64,000 nt of DNA. It comes from Bolinopsis microptera (taxonomy: Eukaryota > Ctenophora > Tentaculata > Lobata > Bolinopsidae). The notes under the pieces were generated by a model that had not been told where the DNA came from, ran no database searches, and saw only the letters and a list, made by a program, of their open reading frames with translations. Position numbers and translations under genes: made by a program. The DNA lies in contig NC_087084.1 of the NCBI RefSeq assembly GCF_026151205.1, positions 7,737,394 to 7,801,393 on the forward strand. The letters run 5' to 3'. Of the stretch, positions 24,101 to 36,649 are shown piece after piece (position 1 is the first letter of the stretch; every line of letters begins with the position of its first letter).

Positions 24101-27100
24101 CAGTGACTGAGCTATTAAGGCCAACGTTTGCACACTGACTTTTGGCCCACCCTGTATATAAATGTTAACATTTTGCATTTATATATTTTTGATCCCTATA
24201 TCGATAATATCCAGATTCGATGTTCATGCAATTTGTAAGTTACCGATTTATTGAGTTGGCTATGATCTCAAATTTCGTCCCTTTTATATGAATCGTTTAT
24301 AAATGTCAAAATGAATGTAACAGAAATGATATCTGCCATTATTATTATTACGTAAGGAAGAAAGAAGTATATAAATTTAAAAGTTTACAATTTTCCCTGC
24401 ATACAAACTACTCATATTTGTTTATAAATAAATACATTTAAACTGAATAATAAACACAACTTAAATAATCTGCGCTTCTTAAATTCAACTGGTAATAGTG
24501 TTCGTCACAAAAGTTCTGCTGAATTGTTAAAGTGTATTTTTATGATCTAAACTGATTTACCGGCGGTAGGTTGGATTCTCTCCAACATCGTCTGCAAGAT
24601 CTATTTCTAAACTGATGCTGTCACTGCGGTGGAATTAGTTTCAAATATTGGATATTTTTAAAACAAATTGTTCATTTGTCACGATTCGAATTGGTCATTA
24701 GAACCAAACAGGCACTGTCCCGGATTACAATTGAAACATGGGTTTATATTCATGCATAATGCATATGTAAAAAATATGGACTTACTTCTCCGACCTCCGT
24801 ACAAAACTACATTAGTTTGAGATAAAATTGATCCAAAATTTACTTATTCCTTTATTCTTACCTCCTGATGACATCACTATTGCAAGAACTTCTCCTTTCG
24901 TAAGCTGAAATGACAGGAGTTTATGGCTTCACTTAATTTCATCATAGTTTACCAAAATTGTTAAGAAATACGTATAAGGTTTTTAATTCTCGGTAATTAG
25001 CTACATCCAATCCAACAATAAATGCTTCATAGGCATGCAAATATTTTTTAAAGGATTCCGGTTTTGCACGATTGTGCATAAATACTATTTTGAAATTAAT
25101 TAATTATAAGAGTCTTCAAGTGACAGCAATTTAAGAAGCTTAAGCAACAATTATTTAAAAGTACAAGGCACGTTATGGGCGTGTTACATGTACGATGAAT
25201 CATTTTATTTACATAATAATAATAAATAAATTACACCAAAATCAATCTTCACGTACCACAATTAGAATCAATATTATCGAAGATACTGTCGAGCTCTTCT
25301 ATAGATTCTGAAATGCATTACTGTAAAAAATTGATAAAACCCAAAAAACTGATTTGTCAGAAGTCAACAACCGCGCTACCATGAGCAAAATTGATAAATA
25401 AATAAAATAACTAAAATAAATTAGGGCTCGAAGTAATTGCTATGACCAGTTTACTGGTCAACTGGTGTTTTGGTGTCCCTAATTTTGTTTACACTCGGTC
25501 ACTTGTCAAGGCATGTAAAAGGCCATTCGGCGAATTTTCTTTGAAACAAAATGATGCATTTGAGTAACATTTTGAAAGTTTATCGATAAAAATAAAATAG
25601 TAAAAACAATTAGTTAAGTTTTCTGACCCTCAGTTATCTCCTCATATACTGTCTCGTGGAGCTGACAGTCCCTCCACGATGTACCGTACTGATAGCTTGG
25701 TCTTCTCACGTTCTGGAGATGGAACTGTTGAAAATGTTTTCATATAATGTTTTAATCGATAGAAAATCATTTTTTTGCAAACAATCTGCACGGTTGAAGT
25801 TTCAATTTTATATTTTCGGGCAGTCTAACTGTGTCAGAAGATGTAAGTTTTATTGTTGCTAGGGGACTGATTTCGGTTGCTTATATGTGGTCATGGTAAC
25901 GTAACCAAAAAGAACATCCTCGCCAGACTTGACCTGTACCTGATCTGGTTTTCTTGGAGTTTGACCTTGATAGCTTCCACGTCGGAGGTCTTGGCGAAAA
26001 TCGTTCAAGTGCAACTGAAATATATTAAAGATTTAAATTAAATTAATTAATTAAAAACTACGATGTACATAGTTATTGAAAACTAGCATTAATTCAGAAT
26101 GCAGATGTACCATATGACCGAAATTTGCATAGTGTACAATTTCATATCTTCATATTACATGTTTTACCTCCCACGAAGTAAAATGTATTTTTTAGATTAA
26201 TGAAATTCACTTTTACCGTAAAACTTTACCATCACGGGACACCATCTTCCTTTACGAACTAACTGAACAATCTTCAAAGCAACAAGTGAAAATAAAAGCA
26301 ATCCTATCTGTATCATGGACCTCATATCATCGGTATTCAAATCTATGTGCCAACTAATTCTTTATTTGACTTAATATGCTTCAGAAAAGCAATGCCAATA
26401 GAAAACAAATTTAAAAGTTATAGTTTACCGCTGTTCCAGCAAAGCTTATGTTTGACAATGTGTTGATATTGTTGAGAGATGAGCTGCTTCGCTGCTTCCG
26501 CAATGTCTTCTTACTGAGAAATAACAACATTTTAGCTTCAGACAGGACATTGACAGAAAGAAGAGCTAACATTTTAAATCTGTTGGAACAATATGTTATG
26601 ATTGTAACTGACTAGTTATAAAAACTTTTAGCTTCGATTTAGACGTGAACTTGATTAATTTGATTAATGGTACGATTAGACTTTGCTTATGAAGGAATTG
26701 TACTAAAATCATAAATAATGTTGATTTATCATAACAAGTTATAACTTATAGCAAAGATTAAACCATAAGATCAGTACAGATTCCACTCACGAAACTTGAT
26801 AGTTCAAGATGATTTTAACACAGTTATGATTCTTGTATCTTCTGGCAGAATCGAGCGCGGTTCGTCCGTACGCGTCCGCTACAGCAATATCTGCGTTGTT
26901 ACTGAGTAACCACCGGCACGCTGCATCGTTACCCCTGGGCAGTGACTAGTTAGCAAATGTTAATAATTATATATAATTATTAAATTTGATTTAGGTAGTA
27001 GGAACATTCCATTTGTAAATACAGACGATTTGTACAATTTAAGACTTTTAGCCTCTGATAGAGCGGGATGGAAGAAATTCTTATAGCTTGTGTATCAGTA

Positions 27101-27525
27101 TTTATTTTTTTCTGGCTACTTATCAGATCTTTAAGATGTTCATTTTCTATTTTTGATTTGAATAAAGTTATATAATGATAATATAATATATAAATATAAT
27201 GAACGCGAATATTTTTCGAGTTGACAAATTCCTCGAACCAGTGGTGGTACTAAGTCATACCAGAAGGAAGTATTTCAATTGGGCACTCAGTGACTGAGCT
27301 ATTAAGGCCAACGTTTGCACACTGACTTTTGGCCCACCCTGTATATAAATGTTAACATTTTGCATTTATATATTTTTGATCCCTATATCGATAATATCCA
27401 GATTCGATGTTCATGCAATTTGTAAGTTACCGATTTATTGAGTTGGCTATGATCTCAAATTTCGTCCCTTTTATATGAATCGTTTATAAATGTCAAAATG
27501 AATGTAACAGAAATGATATCTGCCA
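21156..27525. repeat. Tandem duplication, unit 3187 bp, two copies
   Basis: Copy 1 spans 21156-24338 and copy 2 spans 24343-27525. Every stretch I compared is identical at a constant offset of 3187 bp. The unit contains exons 4-10 of the ankyrin gene and its 3' flank. The junction is a TTATTATTA microhomology. It is either a very recent duplication or an assembly duplication. Confidence 0.95.
21370..23747 (-). pseudogene. 3'-half copy of the ankyrin gene (exons 4-10 only)
   Basis: Second copy of the ankyrin gene's last seven exons, at 23604-23747, 23242-23326, 22719-22827, 22463-22537, 21675-21717, 21599-21619 and 21370-21436. Splice sites and reading frame are the same as in the intact copy, but there is no exon 1-3 and no promoter of its own. 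It lies downstream of the intact gene's stop, so it could only be used if transcription runs through the first copy. In that case exon 3 could join to either exon 4 and give the same protein. Confidence 0.85.
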
Positions 27526-30002
27526 GTATTCGCTTGATATGGTCAAATTTATGTACAAAGCACAAGAATTTGCATTTTGATTGAGTTTAGGCTCTCAAAT
27601 GTCCTCCTTATTATATCAATCCTTCATGGTTAATTATGATATCGAGATTCGAGATTCATAAATAAATGTCAGTTTAAGCTCTCATAACTTTTAAAGTTAA
27701 AGCTTTAAAGGAATTGCGCACTCTCAGGTGGTCCTCCCACCATAAAGAGTGCTTTATATAACGGGATTATTATACCCTCCTCTTCTGTAAAAACGTATAA
27801 TGACCGATTTTAACGCGAGCAGACGTTAGCGTTCAAAATATATCGATATTTATAATTAAATCGGTGATAGCTGTTATATTAATCTTTCTGGTTTCAGACA
27901 GTCTGAAGTTACCATTTACATATTATATCATGCTTTGAAACTAATTACAACACTACAAATCTATTACATTTATTGAGAATTATGTAATGTAACGTGATGG
28001 AAATATTTTAAGCGGATATAAACTGTTCAAACCCAGGATGCACGACATGAAGAATTTGTTTTAACTTTGTATGAAAAGTATCATGATACAATAACTATTA
28101 AATCATGATCAAAATATATAATACCAATATTCTGCGGATATATACAGGTTTGTCAAAGTATTTATCATGAGGCGCGACAAGTACAACTAAAAGTAGAGAC
28201 ATCTAATAAATCAATGACGACAATTAACATCAGACGTCTGATGCTAAACTAAATCAGTATTTAATACAAATTCTGTAGATATTATAAATGATAAGTTACT
28301 CTTACACAGGACCTTGTGTGCAACATTGTCATCCCGCGTAACTATTTAAATGATCAAACTTCAAAGCACAGAGCAGTAATATGTGCTCTTTCATAAATTC
28401 ACAAATTGTGTAAATTGTCCAATATGAGACAAGAAAAGCGCCATCTCAGGATGTGAGGACTTCTTTAACTACATTAAATCAATTCTTTCTGTAACGTCTT
28501 CAATAAATGTACTTAATTGTAGCTGTTAAAATAGCTTAAACACCAAATAAATTCACCACAGTATGAAATAGTTTTTTGAATAAATATCGAACCTCTCCAG
28601 GATCTCATATAAAATAGTTAACCTGCTAGCAGCTATGTGGAGCGGAGTCATGAGTTCTCTAGACAGTACGTTGATATCCTCCCCCATGATAACGAGCAAC
28701 TTCATGATCTTCAGATAACCGTAAAATGACGCAATGTGTAACGGTGCCAGTCCTGCATGGAGAATGGGAGGTTTTAAAGGTTGTAAAATTATAAAGTTAT
28801 AAAGTTACGAGGTTAAAGCGTGATACAAAGTTGTCACATTTAAGGAAATTATCAGGAGTTGAGTTTATTATATTAGTATATAATTGGAAGTTGTAGTTTA
28901 TCTGGTTAAAACTTTTATTCGCGGATTTGATTGGTCTTTCAAATATAATTACCTTTAAGATTGCGAGCAGATATGTGCTCTGCCCTATCTGATGGACAGA
29001 TCATCTTAAGACATTCTATACTTCCATTTTCTGCACAGATGTGGACAGGCAGGTTTCCTGACGGTAGATTTGTTGATGAATTAAAGTTTCCACTGCTGGC
29101 CCAACCGAGTGAAATTAGAGTTTAAGTAGTTTAATCATAAGTAAAAATCGGTTAAATTTGTTGCACAGATGTGAAATGGTAAGTTTCCTGATGGTGATTT
29201 TGTTAAATTAAAGTTTAAGTACCTATGTAGTTCAATGATAAAATAGTTTAATTACTTTAAGCGATTTCATTTATCAAGTTAAATAGTTAAAGACTGACAG
29301 CGTTGTGTAGTACTATAAGTTGTTTAAAAGCAATATTAGAAATACCCCCAAAATGCTTTTATTTAACAGCTGCAAGTCACCGCCCAAAATGCAACTAAAC
29401 AGACGATCCCCTATTTAACCCCGACATTTCAAGACTGACCATAATAATGCTCAAGAGATAATATCCTCGATACGAGATCAGGGAGAGATGATCACCTACA
29501 GAGTGTTTCAGAAGTCTTGCGAGAAAAAATGACCTAAATTCATCTCGGTTGCTAGGGGACTGATTGCGGTTGCTGTGGTGGCCATAGTAACGTAAAACCT
29601 TGAAAATTCACCAAAAAACCTTAGAACTACCAATAAATTTGTACAGAATGAAGTTTAGACAAATTGATTAAACGTTATCCAAGAATAAAATACTCACAAG
29701 ACTTTTGAAGCACCCTGCGCAACAGATGATCACCTACAAAAACACCCCAAACCTCGAGCTATACTAACTAAAAACTAACCATCCGAATCATAGTCATCCA
29801 GGAGGGTTAAACAATTGTTAGTTTGTAGTAGCGTCTCCAGAGCGGTCGTTCTCTCAAACTGACAGTACTTTTTAATCTTCATCTTGAGAGCTTCAGTGCA
29901 CTTAGCTGCAAGGTTTGCTTGCGGAGTCATTTCTTGCGGAGTGATTCCACATGTGGATTGTTCTGAGACAGAGAGGTAAAAAGGGTTATCAATCAAAATC
30001 AT
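24557..30002 (-). CDS. Ankyrin repeat protein, ten exons
   Basis: Predicted adaptor protein of 333 residues. Exons: 29780-30002, 28953-29057, 28623-28752, 26791-26934, 26429-26513, 25906-26014, 25650-25724, 24862-24904, 24786-24806, 24557-24623; all nine junctions are in phase. Residues 1-75 are non-repeat. Ankyrin repeats follow from about 75 to 210, with helices GNLPVHICAENGSIECLKMI, LAPLHIASFYGYLKIMKLL, MTPLHIAASRGNDAACRWLL and DAYGRTALDSAR. The C-terminal 120 residues are polar and Ser/Arg-rich and end in an acidic segment (SLEIDLADDVGENPTYRR). One exon is a 21-nt microexon. Reading through the donor of exon 7 (25650) gives an earlier TGA, so a shorter isoform is possible. The start at 30002 follows an in-frame ATG; earlier exons cannot be excluded. 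I recognise no named orthologue. Confidence 0.88.
29160..29215. repeat. Degenerate copy of the acceptor and start of ankyrin exon 2
   Basis: 29160-29215 resembles 29029-29094 (GCACAGATGTG...TTTCCTGA.GGT...TTTGTT...ATTAAAGTTT), which is the 5' boundary of exon 2 in the minus-strand gene. It lies 130 bp upstream in the transcript and is decayed. Confidence 0.6.
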
Positions 30003-31574
30003 TTATAAACCTCATAAATTTACTTAACTATATTTAATTGCATTGGTCACACACCTCATACTCGGAGAACGTGAATCAGAAGCTCATTTGAAATAAATAA
30101 ACAATAGCTTATTTATATAATTCTGATATCAATAAGACGGTTTCTGTTTTCCTTACGTTTTCTCTCGTTTGGTTTCATCTCAGCATTCGGGTTACAATTT
30201 CTTCATTATAGTACTTAAACGATATCGTCAAAATCAAATAAAAGGGATAACCAAGACAAAACACCATCCTATTATGCTCTTATGAAAAATATAAATCATA
30301 TTACAATTACAATATGATAATGATAAAAATTCAACAAACAATATCCGATAAAATAGGATTCTGGAGTGGACGTAAAACAAGTTCGACACGTGACAGCGGT
30401 CAGCGAGTATTCATTCAGGGATTTTAATGACCAATGCTGGAAGCTGATTGCTTTGTCACTGTAACGTGTGAAAATGTGTTTCTCCTCCCCAATCCGCATC
30501 AGCATTCAGATCTATACATTGGTGCGAAGAGTCGAAAAAACGAAATTTCACTACATTAATTGGTACACATCACACCGCTGAGCGTGAGTGTGACCGGTAA
30601 ATCTTCAAGGTGAGCAAGATGTGAAGATAGGCAAGCGTTATATTGAAAATGGCAGCATATTGAAAATGGCATCTACCCACTTCGTGGGTAGATCGTTTAT
30701 TTATGTGTCAAAACGGCAGACAAAGAAAAATTGAGATTAAATTGCGTTGTCATTGGTATCTGGAATATTTTCCTATTATTGATCTGTTGTTATAAAGCAA
30801 TTGTTTAGCCACGTTTCGGTTAAAGTTAAACATGTTTTAAATTACAGACAAATTCCAAAGAAAAGCTTGATTCTTACTTTACAAAATAGAACAAGTTTTG
30901 GGGAAATTTGTATCGGCACAGATAACCACTTATAATAACAAATAATAACTTTACAAAATAAATGTATGATTGTTATAACTTTATGACTCGAGAAATTGAC
31001 TGGAGAAGATACTGATAAAAGGTTAATAAAATGATGAAGCATTGTAATGAAAATCTCCACGTGTTGAATCCGGGTTTTGGATCTGAATACTGCATATGCG
31101 TGTCAAATCTCCTAAAATAAACTTGCTGTTGCCTACGGCATCACAGAACACAAAGATTTTACTGTAATGATGGGGAGATGAAATATACGTTCCAAATACG
31201 TGACATTAATGTATCAGCTTCCAGCATTGATCAACCAAATCCACGAATCAATGTCACGTATCCAATAGAAATATGGTAGTCTCTTTTAGGAGGGGTATCA
31301 CCCAACCGACCATGTTCGCCGGTAGAGATAGGACCTGAACTATCTCGGATGAAGCCCATTACGTCCATTAGACGTTTTTGACGTAGCCTCGGTGCAGGTA
31401 GTGTGAGCACCACAAAAGATATTACAATATCAAATAATCAGAAAAACGGTAACGACGATTTCGGTTATTCATTATTCGGTTTCGGACATTAAGTTGTTAT
31501 CGTTTGTATGACTTTACAAAAACTTTTTATTTCCTGACAACTTCAAACTAATATTCCATAATATTTCAAAGTAA
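30003..31574. other. Intergenic, nothing recognised
   Basis: 5' flank of the ankyrin gene on the minus strand. AT-rich; short ORFs only. I see no repeat or RNA gene. Confidence 0.55.
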
Positions 31575-32515
31575 GACATGCGGAAAACATGCGGAAAACA
31601 TGCGGAAAACATGCGCTAAACATGCGTTAAACATGCGTTAAACATGCGTTAAACATGCGTTAAACATGCGTTAAACATGCGTTAAACATGTGTAAAACAT
31701 GCGTTAAACATGCGTTAAACATGCGTTAAACATGTGTAAAACATGCGTTAAACATGTGTAAAACATGCAGAAAACATGCAGAAAACATGTGTAAAACATG
31801 TGTAAAACATGCGTTAAACATGCGTTAAACATGTGTAAAACATGCGTTAAACATGGGTAAAACATGCGTTAAACATGTGTAAAAAATGCGGAAAGCATGC
31901 GTTAAACACGCGTTAAACATATTGTGTAAAACATGCGTTAAACATGTGTTAAACATGCGTTAAACATGTGTAAAGCATGCGGAAAGCATGCACTTAACAT
32001 GCGTTAAACATGCGCTAAACATGTGTAAAACATGCGCTAAACATGCGTTAAACATGTGTAAAACATGCGTTAAACATGTGTAAAACATACGTTAAACATG
32101 GGTAAAACATGCGTTAAACATGTGTAAAACATGCGGAAAGCATGCGTTAAACATGCGTTAAACATGTGTTAAACATGCGTTAAACATGTGGAAAGCATGG
32201 GGAAAGCATGCACTTAACATGCGTTAAACATGCGCTAAACATGTGTAAAACATGCGCTAAACATGCGTTAAACATGTGTAAAACATGCGTTAAACATGTG
32301 TAAAACATACGTTAAACATGGGTAAAACATGCGTTAAACATGTGTAAAACATGCGGAAAGCATGCGTTAAACATGCGTTAAACATGTGTTAAACATGCGT
32401 TAAACATGTGGAAAGCATGCGGAAAGCATGCACTTAACATGCGTTAAACATGCGCTAAACATGTGTAAAACATGCGCTAAACATACGTTAAACATATTGT
32501 AAAACATGTGTAAAA
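31575..32515. repeat. 11-bp minisatellite (AAACATGCGTT)n with 220-bp higher-order unit
   Basis: About 85 variant copies of an 11-bp motif (ACATGCGTTAA, ACATGTGTAAA, ACATGCGGAAA and others). The rare variant ATGCACTTAAC recurs at 31988, 32208 and 32428, exactly 220 bp (20 monomers) apart, and the neighbouring variants repeat in the same order, showing amplification of a 20-mer block. Confidence 0.95.
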
Positions 32516-32782
32516 CTACTCCTAAGTTCAGCAAAACATTTTGAGCAGAGAGTGCACTGGTTCTGGAAACACATAATCGACACACACTTGTTGCTTCTGC
32601 CGAGGCTCTTATACTACATGTGTTAATCAAGTAAGCGTCTGGAGAACCACTTAAAGCTGTCAATTTTTGGCATTTCTCAGAAACTTTTAAGGTTGTAAAA
32701 TCTCTGAATGGGATAGTGGACGGAAGGCAACCACTCAATTGTTACCCAGAGAGAATTGAGTTGCAAATCGGGATTGTCGAAT

Positions 32783-32798
32783 TTAAGGGGGGGGGGGT

Positions 32799-32838
<40 letters not shown>

Positions 32839-34213
32839 GGGGGGGGGGGGACATATTTTTTCGTGAAACTTGATTTCGAGATAGCAGTTGACCAACAAAC
32901 TAGGACCAGTGACCGAATTTTTGAGGGTGTCCCGGACCCCAACCGCCAAACGGTGCCCGCGGGGCAGCCGCGCCCATATTTGGTCCAAATTAGGCCCAAT
33001 TTAGCCAAATACCCTGAACATGCCCAAAACCCAGATTTTAGGTGCTCTACTTGTAGCTAGTGGTCTCCTGAACTCGTATATGAAATTTCATCAAGATTGG
33101 ACAAAAAATGATTGAGTTATGGGCCAAAAACCATATGCCCATATTTGGGCATACGCACCAAATTTTGTAGATTTCGTCCCATAAATTAGGCAAATATCAA
33201 TATTTTTGAATGAAACTTACTTTATAAGAAAGGTAAGCCTAAACTACATATTCTCTGTAAGTTATAGCTTTATATCTGCCTAAATGTGGATACTAAGGCG
33301 AAAAAACCACAAAAAATGAACTAAATTGCCCGTATCTTGGTTCGCGATATTCGCGGAATTGATCTCATTAAAATTGTAACAACTCAATCAGTTTTCAAAA
33401 TTTTTCCATGAAATTTTAGGAATCGACTCGAAATCGCATTTCCACCTTAGTTTGAGAACAGATTTTTGATTTAGGCCTCCAAAAAAATTTGGCGGCCAAA
33501 TTCTGAATTTTTCCGGGAAAATTTTGGAATTTGGCCGCCAAATTTTTTTGGAGGCCTAAATCAAAAATTTGTTCTCAAACTAAGGTGGAAATGCGATTGT
33601 GAGTCGATTCCAAAAATTTCATGGAAAAATTTTGAAAACTGATTGAGTTGTTACAATTTTAATGAGATCAATTCCGCGAATATCGCGAACCAAGATACGG
33701 GCAATTTAGTTCATTTTTTGTGGTTTTTTCGCCTTAGTATCCACATTTAAACAGATATAAAGCTATAACTTACAGAGAATATGTAGTTTAGGCTTATCTT
33801 TCTTATAAAGTAAGTTTCATTCAAAAATATTGATATTTGCCCAATTTATGGGACGAAATCTACAAAATTTGGTGCGTATACCCAAATATGGGCATATGGT
33901 TTTTGGCCCATAACTCAGTCATTTTTTGTCCAATCTTGATGAAATTTCATATACGAGTTCAAGAGACCACTAGCTACAAGTAGAGCACATAAAATCTGGG
34001 TTTTGGGCATGTTCAGGGTATTTGGCTAAATTGGGCCTAATTTGGATCAAATATGGGCGTGGCTGCCCCGCGGGCACCGTTTGGCGGTTGGGGTCCGGGA
34101 CACCCTCAAAAGTTCGGTCACTGGTCCTAGTTTGTTGGTCAACTGCTATCTCGAAATCAAGTTTCACAAAAAAATATCCATTGTCCCCCCCCCCCCCCCC
34201 CCCCCCCCCTTAA
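32783..34213. mobile_element. 1.4-kb foldback element with poly-G/poly-C ends, flanked by TTAA
   Basis: Near-perfect inverted repeat with arms of about 690 bp around a centre near 33515. The left arm starts with a run of some 60 G (interrupted by single T), the right arm ends with about 25 C. TTAA lies outside both ends (32783-32786 and 34210-34213). No ORF with a recognisable domain; the predicted reading frames are composition artefacts. TTAA at both ends would suit piggyBac-type insertion, but it is also part of the symmetry, so the class is uncertain. Confidence 0.85.
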
Positions 34214-36640
34214 ATAGTGAATTAAATACCAAGAAAGTGAAATAGATACCACGAAAAGGAAAGATCGTGTCAACGCAGCTTTGACAAATGAATCATTTAA
34301 ACAGCAATATAATTACACACACTAAATAACTGGGGAAAGCATTGTCAAAAATTGATGAATTTTGTTTTACAGTATGATTGGAGACCCTCATTTCGTCACC
34401 AGTTATTTATCATTATCATATGAAATAAGTATATGTGTCTTCAAATTGTCGTCTATTTATCTGCATGCTTATCAAGGTATCATATCTGCAACTGTCAAGT
34501 AGGCTGATATCCGCGTCGATTTTAAGACTTTAAGAATTATAAAGCTATCAAATAACATGTGTCAATAATCACCGTCGCAGCTTAGGATGGTGAAGTCACT
34601 GGGGTGGGGTAATAGTGGAGTGTGGGTGGTTTTAATCTGGAACGATGTTGTTAGACATGTTGTTTGACATGTTGAAAGGCATGGGTGAACTGTCAATGGA
34701 CCATATATTTTGTTTACGGCTCGCTTTTCTCATGTTATATGCGACAACTAGAAGAAGCTAAACAAATGCTTGCGAAGGAAATGGCGCGCCGGGTAAGTTT
34801 GATCTTTGAGGTCATTTCAAAAATTGCGTCAAATGAGACACTTGGTTTTTTCTTTTCTTCAGGAATGGTAATATTGAACTGATTGATGTTACTATAGCAA
34901 CTAACTGAAAAAGTGATGGAGCGAGGAGAATCTACTTAACGTATGGCTGGTCACGTGATTTACCTGTTACAAATTCGTCCTCTTAAAGCGTAGATACGGC
35001 AGTTTTGTTTAGATATTTGTCGTTTTTAGTGAAATAATTGCATCGACAGTCCCTTAAGAAAAAAAAAACAAGTTCAATTAAATTATATGTTATTTAAACT
35101 AAAATATTTATGATTATTTAAACTCATAATCTGAATATTACCATCTATCTCTCCAACAGTTTACAAAAGAACATATTTGCAACTGTAAAAACGAGTGCAA
35201 AAATCTGTGCCTGTAAAAACAAGAGTAGAGGAAGTGCAGCAGCTCAAACGAACAAAGTCTTTAAATTTTAAAATACTAAAATTTCGCCATCTTCCTCACA
35301 CTGAATTTTCAGACACTATTACAGGTATATGGTATAATCTGTGGGGTGGTTACCCGATTATCTTTAAAATTGTAATTTGTTACTTCTCATTTTGTCATGC
35401 TGGGGATATCATAAAAATTGTCTGTTTCATAGGATGGATTTAAAGCTGGATGGATCGTATTTGGGTTTGGTTGATTAATGAAAACGGGAGAAGTTTTGGA
35501 GAATGGTCATGCGAAATGTTGTAACGTTGCAAGTTCTGATTAGATATCTCGGTGATGGTAAACCGTTACAATAATTATATATATACGCAGTTTTTATGGG
35601 CTCTAGAACTTCATATAAAAACGGGAGTGCTCTTGAAATTTGTGACGTGAGGGTAGTATTACAATTCTATTTTTAACGTTCAAAATCAGAGAGTTACCCC
35701 TATAATCTGATAATGAACCGTCTGTCCGTTAACTGTTCCGGTGGATTTTTATAGATGATATCGTCATCTACAGTATTCTGAATTCTCATACTTTAAACTT
35801 GACAAAACTCTTTCGTAGACACTTATACCTTTTATATGTTGCACCAGATCTCTATCAAATTATAACTATAACCAACCAAATTACATTAACGCAAGCAGCG
35901 ATAAATACATGGACCTACAACTAAACGAAAGTATCTGGCTATTCGAGATATATGTTTTAACAATGATCAACCTAAATATAAAGCGCGAGCGTCAGACTAA
36001 ATGAAGCATTGCCAGAGCTCCAACTTTAAGGGTTACAAGCAACCGTTGCTTGGCAACGCGTGAATGTCAGATCGTCTCCCACTCCTACCTTTTATAATTA
36101 TATACGTCAGTAGCCAAACTAGCTAACTTGCTAACTTGTTGAGTAACCGCCTAACTTTGAGTAAAACACTATTTCTACACGACAATTGCATTAATATCAA
36201 TATTATCGCAGGAACATATTACGCAGTCTCGATGATATTGATTCCAGGGATAATATCCGGTAGTAGAGACTTATCTTATCATGAGACTGATAAACCTAGC
36301 CAACTTCTCCAGGATCTTATATCTCGATGATATATAAATAATATCTTCTAACCAGGGTGACATCAACGTTCAGATTATAATCTTTTGGATTCGTCATGCT
36401 TTCAAAAGAAATGTTAAGGGGTGGATCCAAAGATACATTTTTTAAGGGGTGAACATTTTAAAAGGCAGTGTTCGAAAAATGATGAAACTTTTGGTAAATC
36501 TGTCTATTGAGGTGCCAATATATTTTATATTATAATACTATAACATAAACTGTTACGAGAAAAAGGCCAATTTTCTTTTAGTGTACAGGTTTGATACACA
36601 ATAGTATACATTTTGCGAAAAAAATAAAGCCTGCTAAGTA
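34214..36640. other. Non-coding stretch with X-box-like pair
   Basis: No gene can be supported. A possible small exon ends at a gtaagt near 34793, and an acceptor lies near 35159, but the product would be a 36-residue peptide. Two X-box-like words lie at 36032-36057. Confidence 0.45.
36032..36057. promoter_or_regulatory. Adjacent X-box-like words upstream of receptor 1
   Basis: GTTACAAGCAAC (36032-36043) and GTTGCTTGGCAAC (36045-36057) fit the two-half-site pattern of RFX sites. The nearest downstream ATG is that of the GPR157-like receptor, 1.6 kb away. RFX factors control ciliary genes, and vertebrate GPR157 is reported in cilia. The link is inference. Confidence 0.35.
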
Positions 36641-36649
36641 ATCATCTGG

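Noticed and set aside
29698-29734. Exon-like piece (GDHLLRRVLQKS) with acceptor and donor in the ankyrin gene, and a similar one near 29500
   Set aside because: Its end phase does not fit the next exon, while exon 1 joins exon 2 directly in frame and completes an ankyrin repeat.
32677-33060. Poly-Gly and poly-Pro ORFs
   Set aside because: Products of the poly-G run of the foldback element.
34681-35213. Possible two-exon gene for a small Cys-rich peptide (ending ICNCKNECKNLCL)
   Set aside because: Good splice-like sites, but only about 36 residues with no convincing start or signal peptide; not enough to call.
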